From NCBI GenBank assembly GCA_029573235.1, contig JAKQGX010000033.1:1-48937 (forward strand): a stretch of 48,937 nt of DNA, written 5' to 3'. Position 1 is the stretch's first letter; every line of letters begins with the position of its first letter. Both the position numbers and the translations under genes were made by a program. The stretch is from Bacteroidota bacterium. Its GTDB lineage: Bacteria > Bacteroidota > Bacteroidia > Chitinophagales > Chitinophagaceae. The notes beneath the pieces were generated by a model that was not told the origin of the DNA, made no database searches, and worked only from the letters and a program-made list of their open reading frames with translations. Shown piece by piece: positions 10,098 to 19,120 of this stretch.

Positions 10098-10118
10098 GAA
10101 TTAGTACAAGAAACAAGA

Positions 10119-10167
10119 ACGTTTACCATACATTCCTCAACAAAAAGATAAAAAAGTACGTTTACCA
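10119..10167 (+). repeat. 10-bp direct repeat upstream of ispF
   Basis: ACGTTTACCA occurs at 10119-10128 and 10158-10167, 39 bp apart in phase terms, in the gap between hutU and ispF. It could be a regulatory site or chance; the second copy overlaps a TACGTTTA that resembles a -7 box. Confidence 0.3.
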
Positions 10168-10178
10168 AGGGATATAAC

Positions 10179-10196
10179 ACCCTTCGGGTAATTTTT
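10179..10196 (+). terminator. Weak hairpin plus T-run after hutU
   Basis: ACCC-TTC-GGGT (10179-10189) is followed by AATTTTTT. The stem has only four pairs, so termination efficiency is doubtful. Confidence 0.3.
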
Positions 10197-10212
10197 TCTT
10201 AAATTGCAAGTT

Positions 10213-10692
10213 ATGTCATACAGAATAGGTCAAGGAATAGACTTTCATCAATTAGTAGAAGGAAGAGATTTATGGTTGGGAGGTGTAAAGATACCTCATA
10301 CCAAAGGCTGCTTGGGGCACTCCGACGCTGATGTATTGCTACATGCTATTTGCGATGCATTGTTGGGTTCTGTAGGGTTAGGCGATATTGGGCTACACTT
10401 TCCCGATACCGACCCGGCATACAAAAATATAGATAGTAAAGTATTGCTACGCCGGTGCTATAACATGGTGCGTGAAAAAGGATATTGGTTGGTCAACATC
10501 GACTCTACATTGCTACTGCAAGCACCCAAAATAAAGCCGTACGTTTCTCAGATGCAAGAAACCATTGCCCGTATCGTACACCTTTCAGCAGAAGATGTTT
10601 CTATCAAAGCTACCACCACAGAGCAATTGAGTTTTATAGGACGACAAGAAGGCGTAGTAGCAACTGCCAATATCTTATTGCAGAAATATTAA
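10213..10692 (+). CDS. ispF: 2-C-methyl-D-erythritol 2,4-cyclodiphosphate synthase
   Basis: MEP-pathway enzyme that cyclises CDP-ME-2-phosphate to MEcPP for isoprenoid synthesis. The 159-aa protein has the zinc ligands D10 and H12 (GIDFH) and H44 in HSDADVLLH, the FPDTDP loop near 65 and the C-terminal KATTTEQLSFIGR segment. An earlier TTG at 10204 is in frame, but the ATG at 10213 matches the family start. The gene ends just before a strong palindromic terminator. Confidence 0.97.
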   Translation: MSYRIGQGIDFHQLVEGRDLWLGGVKIPHTKGCLGHSDADVLLHAICDALLGSVGLGDIGLHFPDTDPAYKNIDSKVLLRRCYNMVREKGYWLVNIDSTLLLQAPKIKPYVSQMQETIARIVHLSAEDVSIKATTTEQLSFIGRQEGVVATANILLQKY

Positions 10693-10721
10693 GCAATACT
10701 GAAGGTTATACAAGCGAACAG

Positions 10722-10755
10722 ACAAAAGCGGACGAATATATTCGTCCGCTTTTGT
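10722..10755. terminator. Bidirectional terminator, perfect 34-bp palindrome
   Basis: Two 17-nt arms (10722-10738 and 10739-10755) are exact reverse complements: a GC-rich core GCGGACG/CGTCCGC flanked by AAAA/TTTT. It sits between the convergent genes ispF (+) and the TPR gene (-) and would end transcription from both sides. In RNA the innermost bases must form the loop. Confidence 0.85.
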
Positions 10756-10841
10756 TATGCTGTATTAAGTATGGGTTTACGTGAAGGAAATTTCGTGGTA
10801 ATAAGAGTAGTAATACCATATTGCCTTCACAAATAAGCTTG

Positions 10842-12257
10842 CTATTTTTTCTTATATTGGTGTATAAGATCGTTGACTGCCGTGCGTTTCAGATTTTCAG
10901 GATTCAGCTCCATAAACATTTTCAATTTGCTCAAACCACCGCTCAGTGCCGTCTCTAAATGCAACAAGGCTTCTTTGGTTTTGCCCATTTCAAAAAGTAC
11001 AGCTGCTTGCAAGTATCTAAAATCAGGTTTGTCGTCACAGTTTTCTCTTGCTAGTTCAATTTGCGTGAGCGCCTCATCATAAAACCCGGATAAGTAAAGT
11101 CCTTTTATTAAAGCGACCCAAGTGGTTTTGTTATTAGGCTTCAAACGAACCGCATTTAAGTAACAAATCAAAGCTTCATTTTTCACGTCCATTTCCATCA
11201 GGCAATTTCCAATAGCCATGCAATACGATGCGTTCTCACGGTTGAGATGCAGGGCTACCGAATAAGCTTTTACGGCTTTCTCCCATTGCTTTTGACGGGT
11301 GTAGGTTTCACCTATTTTATAAAAAATACTATCGTCTTCGGGACTAAGTTGCGATGCTTGACGGTAGCAATAACGCGCTTTCGAGAAATCCTTTTTCTTT
11401 TCATAACAAAAGCCCATGGCTTCGTAGATAACATCTTCGGGCTTTGCTATTTCAAGGTGTTTCTCCAGTACTTCTAAAGCATTCTCAAACCATTTGAGCC
11501 GCATGAAGGCATCTGCCATATTGCGATAAGCAAACTCAAATTTCTCATCAATAGCTACACAAAATTCATACGCATCGATGGCTTTCTCATACAGCTTTTC
11601 ACTTTGATAGGCTGAGCCCAGATTGAACCATGCTAAGGCATTATACGGGTCTTCATCGGTAATGGCAGTATGTATGGTAATACTCTCTTCGTTTCTGTTA
11701 GTGAAGTCGGCCCAGAAGCATAGTTTCTGAAGAGCTTCTTCACTCCGGCGTTCAATTTTCACCACTCTTTTCAAGGTGTCGAAAACCGCTTCAAAATCTT
11801 CTGCCTCATCATATACATCAGCCAACTCCAATAAAAGCTCTGCTTTGTCTTTACCACTAAAGTCGCTGGATTTTTTTTCCAGCAATGCAGCTGCTTGGTC
11901 GTACTTATATTGGCTCAGGTACACATCAGCACGCAGCAATACGGCATCTAAACTGGTCTGGTCTAATTGGTCTATTTCATCCAATACTATTAATGCTTGA
12001 CCATACTTTTGTGCCTGTGTCAATATCTCTGCTTTCAGCAAGAGTATATCAACCGAGAAAGGATAATAGGTAAGGGCAATATCGCAAGCTAGTAATGCTT
12101 GCTCTTCCACGCTGCCTTGAAAATAGTATTCAATAATCTGTTCGAACTCCTCTTCTTGCATCATGAAAGAAGCCTCACCACTTTTTACTTTCTCGTATCG
12201 TCTGAGCAATTCATCAATCGGGTAGAATTCCTCATCGAAAAAATCATCGTCCATCAT
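10842..12257 (-). CDS. Tetratricopeptide repeat protein
   Basis: A 471-aa protein made almost entirely of TPR-type helix pairs, clearest between residues about 200 and 420 (for example ALAWFNLGSAYQSEKLYEKAIDAYE and DDSIFYKIGETYTRQKQ stretches). The N-terminus is very acidic (MMDDDFFDEEF). There is no signal peptide or membrane segment, so it is cytoplasmic. TPR proteins act as scaffolds; the partner is not evident. Two start codons in tandem (12257 and 12254) make the exact start trivial. Confidence 0.88.
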   Translation of the reverse strand: MMDDDFFDEEFYPIDELLRRYEKVKSGEASFMMQEEEFEQIIEYYFQGSVEEQALLACDIALTYYPFSVDILLLKAEILTQAQKYGQALIVLDEIDQLDQTSLDAVLLRADVYLSQYKYDQAAALLEKKSSDFSGKDKAELLLELADVYDEAEDFEAVFDTLKRVVKIERRSEEALQKLCFWADFTNRNEESITIHTAITDEDPYNALAWFNLGSAYQSEKLYEKAIDAYEFCVAIDEKFEFAYRNMADAFMRLKWFENALEVLEKHLEIAKPEDVIYEAMGFCYEKKKDFSKARYCYRQASQLSPEDDSIFYKIGETYTRQKQWEKAVKAYSVALHLNRENASYCMAIGNCLMEMDVKNEALICYLNAVRLKPNNKTTWVALIKGLYLSGFYDEALTQIELARENCDDKPDFRYLQAAVLFEMGKTKEALLHLETALSGGLSKLKMFMELNPENLKRTAVNDLIHQYKKK

Positions 12258-12370
12258 AGCTATCGTGTTTTCTCAAAAATATAGAAATTAGAAAGGAAAA
12301 AACATATAGGGTTATAAGTAAAAGAAACTTACTCACACGTAATTAACAGTAATACTTTGGAAGCTATCAA

Positions 12371-13132
12371 CTACCTTTTAGGTGCGTGCGGCGAGGTAGG
12401 ATGTATGAATAAGTAGTCGCCTGAAACGATATCGTTTTCTACAGCCGGCAGTTGCTTAAGGTTGCCTTCTTCGAGGATATACTTATGATAGCCTAATGAA
12501 AGCATCAGTGCATCTACTGCTTGTTTGTGTTTGCCCCAGGTTTCTATTTGTAAGATGGGCAAGTGTTTTTCGAGGATGGAGCGCATCTCCGGCAACACGT
12601 ATTCTTCATAGCCTTCTATATCGCATTTGATGTAATGAATGTGAGGCAAGTCGGCTAGCAATACCGATGCTTTCTTCATTTGCACATCGAATAAATAATT
12701 GTCCTCAGCAGCAATATGTTCATCCGCTACACTGGCTAAACCGGTTCTCAAATAACCAAATTTTTTAGGCACCGACATTTGAATGTTTTTTTCTTCGGTA
12801 CCCAATGCATAATTGTATAAGGTTACATTGGAATGCCCTCTCACCGCCCATTGTAACGTACGAAAGAACGGTACTACGGGCTCGATAGCAATGACGCGTC
12901 CCTGCGGTACCAACGCTGCAAAAATGCGGGTGAAGTAACCCAAATTTCCTCCCATGTCTATTACTACATCGGTAGGCTGTATGAGTTGTTGAGCATAATA
13001 ATGATACTTATAAACCGGGTCCTTTTTTAGATAACCCGATTTATAAGCCATGAAAAAAAGACGGTGTAATGTTTTCAGGTATTGCTCTTGCCCCAAAGAC
13101 TTATAAATAATCTTCTTTATCGTATTGATCAT
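12371..13132 (-). CDS. FkbM family methyltransferase
   Basis: A 253-aa SAM-dependent O-methyltransferase. Motif I reads VVIDMGGNLGYFTRIF near residues 56-71, the acidic end of beta-2 is IAIEP near 82, and the FkbM hallmark IKCDIEGYE lies near 166-174. FkbM enzymes methylate hydroxyls on polyketides, sugars or glycolipids; the substrate here is unknown. It follows the acyl-CoA dehydrogenase gene by 23 nt on the same strand and may be cotranscribed, though no functional link is obvious. Confidence 0.88.
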   Translation of the reverse strand: MINTIKKIIYKSLGQEQYLKTLHRLFFMAYKSGYLKKDPVYKYHYYAQQLIQPTDVVIDMGGNLGYFTRIFAALVPQGRVIAIEPVVPFFRTLQWAVRGHSNVTLYNYALGTEEKNIQMSVPKKFGYLRTGLASVADEHIAAEDNYLFDVQMKKASVLLADLPHIHYIKCDIEGYEEYVLPEMRSILEKHLPILQIETWGKHKQAVDALMLSLGYHKYILEEGNLKQLPAVENDIVSGDYLFIHPTSPHAPKR

Positions 13133-13155
13133 CTGAAAACAATAATGTCTTTTGC

Positions 13156-14295
13156 TTAACTAAGAATATCTCTGGAAATAACCAATTTCTGAATCTCGCT
13201 GGTGCCTTCGCCAATGGTGCACAACTTACTATCACGGTAGTATTTTTCAACGGGAAAATCTTTAGTATATCCATAGCCACCGAAGATCTGAACGGCATCA
13301 GTAGATACCTGAACCGATACTTCAGATGCATAATATTTTGCCATGGCACTTTCTTTGGTCATCTTCAGCCCTTTGTTTTTAAGGTCTGCTGCTTGGTAAA
13401 TGAGTAGCTCTGCTGCTTCTATTTTGGTAGCCATATCTGCCAGTTTAAAGGCAATGGCTTGGAAGTTAGCAATGGGCTGGTCAAACTGATGGCGCTCTTT
13501 CGAGTATTTCAAAGCCGCTTCATATGCACCTTTTGCTATACCTAATGATAAAGCCGCAATGGATATTCTACCACCATCCAATACTTTCATCGCTTGTTTA
13601 AAACCATCGCCTATTTCGCCCATGCGTTGTGCATCTGAGATTCTACAATTATCAAATATCAACTCTGTAGTTTCTGAGGCACGCATGCCCAATTTATTTT
13701 CTTTTTTACCGGCGCTAAAACCCGGTGTACCTCTTTCTACTATAAAAGCGGTCACATTGTTGCGGGTGCGAGGCTCACCGGTACGTGCTAATACCACGGC
13801 TACATTACCTGTTTTTCCGTGCGTAATCCAGTTCTTTGTTCCGTTCAATATCCAATCATTGCCATCTCTTGTGGCGGTGCATTTCATATTGCCTGAGTCG
13901 CTACCTGTATTGGCTTCTGTAAGCCCCCAAGCGCCTATCCATTCGCCGGTAGCAAGTTTGGGTAAGTATTTTTTCTTTTGCTCTTCACTACCGAAATAAA
14001 GAATATGTCCGGTGCATAATGAGTTGTGTGCAGCAACTGACAATCCGATGGAGCCACATACTTTAGCAATTTCACTTACGACTGTTACGTACTCAAAATA
14101 GCTCATACCGCTACCACCGTATGTTTCGGGAACCAAAACGCCCATCAATCCCAACTCGCCGAGTTTGTGGAATACTTCTACCGGAAAGGTTTGTGATTCA
14201 TCCCACTCCATCATTTGAGGACGGATATGTTTATTGGCAAAATCACGAATCATGTTTGCAATCTCAAGCTGCGTGTCAGTGTATTCAAAATTCAT
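13156..14295 (-). CDS. Acyl-CoA dehydrogenase (short-chain/butyryl type)
   Basis: FAD enzyme of beta-oxidation that makes the trans-2-enoyl-CoA. At 379 aa it has the SCAD/butyryl-CoA dehydrogenase length. Seen: GAWGLTEANTGSDSG near 121-135 (flavin and substrate contact), NWITHG, the signature around FGGYGYTKDFPVEKYYRD near 337-354, and the catalytic base E363 in GEGTSEIQ. The usual partner genes (etfAB, thiolase) are not adjacent. Chain-length preference cannot be fixed from the sequence alone. Confidence 0.94.
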   Translation of the reverse strand: MNFEYTDTQLEIANMIRDFANKHIRPQMMEWDESQTFPVEVFHKLGELGLMGVLVPETYGGSGMSYFEYVTVVSEIAKVCGSIGLSVAAHNSLCTGHILYFGSEEQKKKYLPKLATGEWIGAWGLTEANTGSDSGNMKCTATRDGNDWILNGTKNWITHGKTGNVAVVLARTGEPRTRNNVTAFIVERGTPGFSAGKKENKLGMRASETTELIFDNCRISDAQRMGEIGDGFKQAMKVLDGGRISIAALSLGIAKGAYEAALKYSKERHQFDQPIANFQAIAFKLADMATKIEAAELLIYQAADLKNKGLKMTKESAMAKYYASEVSVQVSTDAVQIFGGYGYTKDFPVEKYYRDSKLCTIGEGTSEIQKLVISRDILS

Positions 14296-14306
14296 AGGAG
14301 TATTTT

Positions 14307-15185
14307 TTAATCAATACTTAAATAAGGCGCAATTTTACGATAATTTTCTTCATTCATCAACGGAACCTGTTTCAATTGTTCTATTTTTTCAAATTGATGA
14401 ATGCTTTCTCGATAGATAATGATATGTGATGCGTATTTCGCTCCAATGTAAGGATGTGCTTTCAGTTCTTCTTCACTGGCGGTATTCAGTTTTATTTTAT
14501 GAACACCGGAGGGTTGAATGATTAATTTCCTTTTCAACATATCATAAGTGCTATCCGGAAATCGGTATGCTTCTAATAGTTGCTCGTGTTTGATATAGCC
14601 TCCCAGTGCCTTTCTTCGGTCTAAAATTTTTTGTGCATAAAAAGTTCCAATGCCTCGCAGACGCACCAAAGTAGCCATGTCTGCAGTGTTTACATCTACT
14701 TGTTCCGGCTCAGGGTCATAGCGAAAGGTTGTCTTTCCCGGAGTGGAATTAGTCGTTGCAATATCTATGTACGGCGCCAGCTCTTGATACTGCGTTTCGG
14801 AAAGGGTATATAGTTTTTGAAAATCTTCTTTTTTATAAAACACTTTTCCCTTCCTCCGCCAATTGAGCAGCAAGTGAACTTGTTTGGCTCGTAGCCCCAA
14901 TGCGATAAAACCAGCGCTATCCAATACATTGGGGTCGAATGCAACTAATTTTCGGGGAGGTGAGAGTTGGGTATTCTTTTCTTCTTCAGGCAATTGTTGT
15001 TTGTCTTTATAAGCCATCCAAGCGGCTTGTAAGACGGTATCTTCTTGTAGCAGCTTTTCTTGATTAATCCAATATGGCATCAACCAGAGTGATGCAAGCA
15101 ACAAAACGGCTACTACAATCAAAGCCGCAATTCCCCATTTTTCAGTGGTGCTGAATCGGAAGAACGAATGAATAGGTGTACGCAT
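14307..15185 (-). CDS. Helix-hairpin-helix (ComEA-like) membrane-anchored protein
   Basis: A 292-aa protein with one membrane segment near residues 16-38 after a short basic start, then a soluble part with several helix-hairpin-helix units: about 80-120 (FDPNVLDSAGFIALGLRAKQ), 165-215 (VDVNTADMATLVRLRGIG) and 235-285 (IKLNTASEEELKAHPYIG). The VN/LNTA...L..(R/H)P.IG pattern is that of ComEA/T2SS K-type HhH motifs, which bind DNA without sequence preference. ComEA acts in DNA uptake, but Bacteroidota paralogues of this type are often unlinked to competence genes. The ATG at 15185 is preferred to the in-frame TTG at 15200. Confidence 0.82.
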   Translation of the reverse strand: MRTPIHSFFRFSTTEKWGIAALIVVAVLLLASLWLMPYWINQEKLLQEDTVLQAAWMAYKDKQQLPEEEKNTQLSPPRKLVAFDPNVLDSAGFIALGLRAKQVHLLLNWRRKGKVFYKKEDFQKLYTLSETQYQELAPYIDIATTNSTPGKTTFRYDPEPEQVDVNTADMATLVRLRGIGTFYAQKILDRRKALGGYIKHEQLLEAYRFPDSTYDMLKRKLIIQPSGVHKIKLNTASEEELKAHPYIGAKYASHIIIYRESIHQFEKIEQLKQVPLMNEENYRKIAPYLSID

Positions 15186-15254
15186 AGGATTTATGAACAA
15201 CCGTTGCCGACTGTTGCGATAGTGTACACTAATTTAATTCTTTTTTCGCCGAAA

Positions 15255-16541
15255 CTATTGTTTGTTGAAGTGCTTCAAATAGATGACTTCTTTTTCATCT
15301 AAAAAGCGCCATTTTCCGCGAGGGAGGTTTTTCTTGGTTAGCCCTGCATAGGTAACACGGTCTAGTTTTTCTACCACATAACCCAAGCTTTCGAAAATGC
15401 GCCGTACAATACGATTGCGACCGCTATGTATCTCCAATCCTATTTCATGGCGTGTTTCCAAATAAGCAATTTCGTCCACCTGTGCGATGCCGTCTTCTAA
15501 TTCTACACCTTTAAATATTTTCTCGTAGTCGGTTTTTGAGAGGTTTTTATCTAAGGTGACGTGATATACTTTTCGAATATTGTAACTAGGATGCGATAAG
15601 CGATGTGCCAAAGCGCCATCGTTGGTCAACAACAACAGTCCGGTGGTATTGCGGTCGAGCCTGCCAACGGGATACAGCCTGTCAACACCGCTGTTGGCAA
15701 CAAGTTCCATCACCGTTTTTCTTTCTTGTGGGTCTTCTGTAGTGGTAATGTATCCTTTGGGTTTGTTCAACAATACATACACTAAATTTTTCTGTGGGGT
15801 CATTTTTTTCCCGGATAGGGATACGATATCACCCGGCGAAACTCGATGCCCCGGCTCTAATACCAGTTCACCATTGACCCGTACCTTTCCTTGTTTTACC
15901 AACTCTGCAGCATCTCTTCTACTACATTCCCCACTATGGGCAATGTACTTATTGAGAGTCATAGGAGCCTCAATGGGCTTGGCACTTATGGAAGTTGGCT
16001 GCTGCTGCTTTGGTGGTAACGATTCCTTGTTTTCTTTGGATGGGTACGTTTTTTTAGGAGGTTTTACGCTACCCTCTTGGCGGTTGTAAGGCTTCTTGGG
16101 ATGCTTGTTTTCAAAATTGTTTTCGGCGCCAAATTCTTTTCCATCAGTGGTTTTATTCGATCTTCTATCCTCATTTCGGAAAGGCTTCTTATCATCCTTA
16201 TTTCGTAAGTATGTTTTTTTTTGCTCGAAAGCAACCCTTTCATTCCTACCCTCTTTATAAGATGTAGAACGGTTGTTGTCTTTTCTTTGAGGTCCCCATT
16301 TTCTTTCACTTCCTTCCGTTGCACCAGCACCATAAGGTTTGTCCGCACTACCGGTACGAGGCTTCCCGAAATCTTTCTTTTTAAAATCGGATGTAGGGTT
16401 ATCCGCTTTTTTATAACCTGCCGAAGGGTGGTTGGGCTTGTTATAACTTCTTTTCTTATCCGACGGGAATTCCGATTTCTTGTTGGTTGTATCTTTTGAA
16501 TTCGGTTGACTATCGCGCTTTTTTGAGAAATCTCTTTTCAT
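15255..16541 (-). CDS. RluB/RsuA-family 23S rRNA pseudouridine synthase with long disordered N-terminus
   Basis: The C-terminal 235 residues form a standard enzyme: S4 domain near 195-240 (LNKYIAHSGECSRRDAA) and catalytic domain with GRLDRNTTGLLLLTNDG, where the Asp near 296 attacks uridine. The first ~190 residues are low-complexity, rich in Lys, Arg, Asn, Asp, Gly and Pro, with repeated KKPYN/RKD-like bits and no fold. Such basic tails are frequent on Bacteroidetes RluB-like proteins and probably bind rRNA. The ATG at 16541 lies 6 nt from a TACCTTTA box, giving an almost leaderless message. Confidence 0.92.
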   Translation of the reverse strand: MKRDFSKKRDSQPNSKDTTNKKSEFPSDKKRSYNKPNHPSAGYKKADNPTSDFKKKDFGKPRTGSADKPYGAGATEGSERKWGPQRKDNNRSTSYKEGRNERVAFEQKKTYLRNKDDKKPFRNEDRRSNKTTDGKEFGAENNFENKHPKKPYNRQEGSVKPPKKTYPSKENKESLPPKQQQPTSISAKPIEAPMTLNKYIAHSGECSRRDAAELVKQGKVRVNGELVLEPGHRVSPGDIVSLSGKKMTPQKNLVYVLLNKPKGYITTTEDPQERKTVMELVANSGVDRLYPVGRLDRNTTGLLLLTNDGALAHRLSHPSYNIRKVYHVTLDKNLSKTDYEKIFKGVELEDGIAQVDEIAYLETRHEIGLEIHSGRNRIVRRIFESLGYVVEKLDRVTYAGLTKKNLPRGKWRFLDEKEVIYLKHFNKQ

Positions 16542-16547
16542 CGGCGG

Positions 16548-16555
16548 TAAAGGTA
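16548..16555 (-). promoter_or_regulatory. Near-consensus -7 box (TACCTTTA) before the pseudouridine synthase
   Basis: On the minus strand TACCTTTA differs from TAnnTTTG only at the last base and ends 6 nt before the ATG. Confidence 0.3.
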
Positions 16556-16820
16556 TTATGAAGTTTCGGGAAAATGTAAGGAGGGTTTAATTATTTCGCA
16601 ATATTGAACAATGATAATAATGGTTGCTGCTACTACTTTTCTAACCATAAAATACTTCAATTACAAATTCAGGATAATGAAATAATATTGCAAACGTAAA
16701 GCAATTAAAGGTCATGCACTCGCTTCATTTCGTTTATACTACGGTAGTTGCAAGTGTAGATAAATGAGTAGCAAAGAACAATGCTTTTCATTATTTCAAG
16801 ACGACAAAACATACGCATTA

Positions 16821-18143
16821 ATGAGAAATAAAAAACTATGGTGGTGGATAGCCGGAGCATTAGTTGTCCTTATTCTGCTAACTGTAATGGTTACCCAATC
16901 TGGCGATGATGGCATTAAGGTCGCCGTAGAAGCTGCCAGTGAACAAACCATTATAGAAACAGTAACGGCAAGTGGGAAAATATATCCGGAAACAGAAGTA
17001 GCCATCAGCCCGGAGGTGAGCGGAGAAATCATTGCCTTGCCCATAAAAGAAGGAGACACGGTGCGCCAAGGCGACTTGTTGTTAAAAATCAATCCGGTCA
17101 TTTATTCTTCAATGGTCAACCAGGCAGAAGCCGCAGTGCAACAAAGCAGGGCAGGTGTTTCCAACTCACAAGAAATGGTGAAGCAGATGAAAGCGCAATA
17201 TGAATTAGCCAAACTGAACTACGAGCGCAACCAAACCTTGCATCGCGAAAAAGTGATTTCTACTTTAGAATTGGAGCAATCTGAAAGCAATTACAAAACC
17301 ACCAAAGCCTCTTACGAAGCAGCCTTAGCCAATGTACAGGGGGGACAATATGGGGTGAAAGGAGCGGCTGCCAATTTATCACAAGCAGAAGCCAACCTTC
17401 GCAAAACTATCATCTCTGCCCCCACTACGGGCGTTATCTCTGCCCTCCATGTAAAACTGGGGGAAAGAGTAGTAGGAACCGCTCAGATGGCGGGAACTAA
17501 TTTGCTCACTATTGCAGATCTCAGTCGGATAGAAGTACGAGTGGATGTGAGTGAAACGGATATTGCCAAAGTGAAGTTGGGCGATACGACCCTCATCGAA
17601 GCTGATGCTTACCGTAGCACACCTTTTACCGGTGTAGTTTCCCAAATAGCTGTTTCCAGCACCGGCACGGGCAGCGCCTTGCAGTCTGCCAATACGGATC
17701 AGGTAACCAACTATACTGTACATATCCTCATACTTCCACAGAGTTATAGTAGTTTGTTGGACAACAACAAGAAATTTCCATTTAAACCGGGCATGTCGGC
17801 ATCCGTAGAGATACAAACTAGAAAAGTACGCCAAACCTTATCGGTACCGGTGAACGCTGTTACGACGCGCGACTATCCGGATAGTGTGAAGAACCATAAA
17901 GAAGATAAAAATAGAGCTGTTCGTCAGGTGGTTTTTGTATATAATGAAGCAAACAAAAAAGTAGTTTTGAGAGATGTAAAAACCGGGTTGCAGGACAATC
18001 AATTCATTCAAATAACTGATGGAATAAAGAAAGGAGAAAAAGTAGTGGTAGCTCCGTATGGCGCCATAGCACGTTTGCTCAAAGAAGGTACCGTCGTATC
18101 TGTTACTAGTAAAGAAAAATTGTACGAGAAAAAAGAAGAATAA
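16821..18143 (+). CDS. Efflux RND/MacA-type periplasmic adaptor subunit
   Basis: Membrane-fusion protein that links an inner-membrane pump to an outer-membrane channel. From the ATG at 16821 (440 aa): basic start plus one membrane anchor (WWWIAGALVVLILLTVMV), biotinyl-lipoyl-like half motifs (ISPEVSGEIIALPIKEGDTVRQGD and ISAPTTGVISALHVKLGERV), a long coiled-coil hairpin between them (about 90-200), then beta-barrel and membrane-proximal domains. The frame extends to an ATG at 16764, which would put 19 polar residues before the anchor; I judge it less likely. No pump or TolC-like gene is adjacent. Confidence 0.9.
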   Translation: MRNKKLWWWIAGALVVLILLTVMVTQSGDDGIKVAVEAASEQTIIETVTASGKIYPETEVAISPEVSGEIIALPIKEGDTVRQGDLLLKINPVIYSSMVNQAEAAVQQSRAGVSNSQEMVKQMKAQYELAKLNYERNQTLHREKVISTLELEQSESNYKTTKASYEAALANVQGGQYGVKGAAANLSQAEANLRKTIISAPTTGVISALHVKLGERVVGTAQMAGTNLLTIADLSRIEVRVDVSETDIAKVKLGDTTLIEADAYRSTPFTGVVSQIAVSSTGTGSALQSANTDQVTNYTVHILILPQSYSSLLDNNKKFPFKPGMSASVEIQTRKVRQTLSVPVNAVTTRDYPDSVKNHKEDKNRAVRQVVFVYNEANKKVVLRDVKTGLQDNQFIQITDGIKKGEKVVVAPYGAIARLLKEGTVVSVTSKEKLYEKKEE

Positions 18144-18295
18144 CCATAGCCCTTTTCGAAGGAGCAATTATTAAGCAGTGTCGAGACAACAGCAGGTTTA
18201 TGAATTTATCTTTATGATAAAATAACATGCCATAAAACATCTTTTCAAATACATAAGCCGAAATGATGCTTGAATATGGATGCTGCCCATAAACA

Positions 18296-19120
18296 ATGAG
18301 ACGTTACCGATACCATATCGTTGTTGCTTTTGAAAAGCGTCACAGTAGGAATGCTGTTTTGAAGCCAGTAGCGATATCGTCTTTCAACCCTATTGCTATT
18401 TTTGTTTTTTGGGGAATCATCTTATGTTGCCCATCAGGATTAGCACAATTGAACGATAGCATTCACCATCAACTACGATTGACCACTACCGGCAATTACA
18501 ACCGCACCAACGATACGCGGCAATTTTTATTCAACAACAGTATTCTATTTCGATTGGAGCGTAAAGAAACTTCCTTGAACGCAAACGGGAAATGGGTATA
18601 TGGCAGAAACACCACCGCCGTTACCAATAACGATTTTACTTCCGGGTTGGAGTTTAATTTGAATAAAACCTTTCCCAATTTTTACTATTGGGGATTTGCC
18701 AATTTCACTTCCAGCTACTCATTGCGTGTACGGCAGCAGTGGCAATCCGGCGTTGGTATAGCATACCGAATTTGGAACAATAAGAACATCATGCTAAGTA
18801 TAAGTGATGGTATCTTGTATGAGTACAGCCATATCAATAAAGAAGCAACAGCGCCTGCCATCTATGAAACATATCGAAATTCTTTGCGCATTAATTGTCG
18901 CGTGAAACTACCTCCCATCCTATCGTTTAACGTCATGGGATACTACCAACCCTCTTTAAGTATCAAAGATGATTTTATCATTAGCTGCACTTCCGGTATT
19001 GATATAAAACTATTGAAATGGCTCAGCTGCAATGCCAGTTTTAGCTATAATAAAATTACTCGCACTCGGCGAGAAAATATGATTATCTCTTATGGATTGG
19101 TGGTAGAACAATTCTTTTAA
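18296..19120 (+). CDS. DUF481-like outer-membrane beta-barrel protein
   Basis: A 274-aa exported protein: an unusually long basic lead (about 30 residues) before a hydrophobic signal stretch ending CCPSGLAQ near residue 51, then alternating amphipathic strands typical of DUF481 barrels (LRLTTTGNYNRTND, LNANGKWVYGRNTT, QSGVGIAYRIWN) ending in an aromatic C-terminus (VVEQFF). Function is unknown in this family. Its stop codon overlaps that of the convergent DUF3109 gene. Confidence 0.75.
   Translation: MRRYRYHIVVAFEKRHSRNAVLKPVAISSFNPIAIFVFWGIILCCPSGLAQLNDSIHHQLRLTTTGNYNRTNDTRQFLFNNSILFRLERKETSLNANGKWVYGRNTTAVTNNDFTSGLEFNLNKTFPNFYYWGFANFTSSYSLRVRQQWQSGVGIAYRIWNNKNIMLSISDGILYEYSHINKEATAPAIYETYRNSLRINCRVKLPPILSFNVMGYYQPSLSIKDDFIISCTSGIDIKLLKWLSCNASFSYNKITRTRRENMIISYGLVVEQFF

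Noticed and set aside
16064-16348. Short frames within the disordered head of the pseudouridine synthase
   Set aside because: Low-complexity Lys/Arg codons keep several frames open; only the frame joined to the S4 domain makes sense.
18144-18295. Possible pump gene fragment after the efflux adaptor
   Set aside because: No frame in this gap codes for TM segments or RND/ABC motifs.
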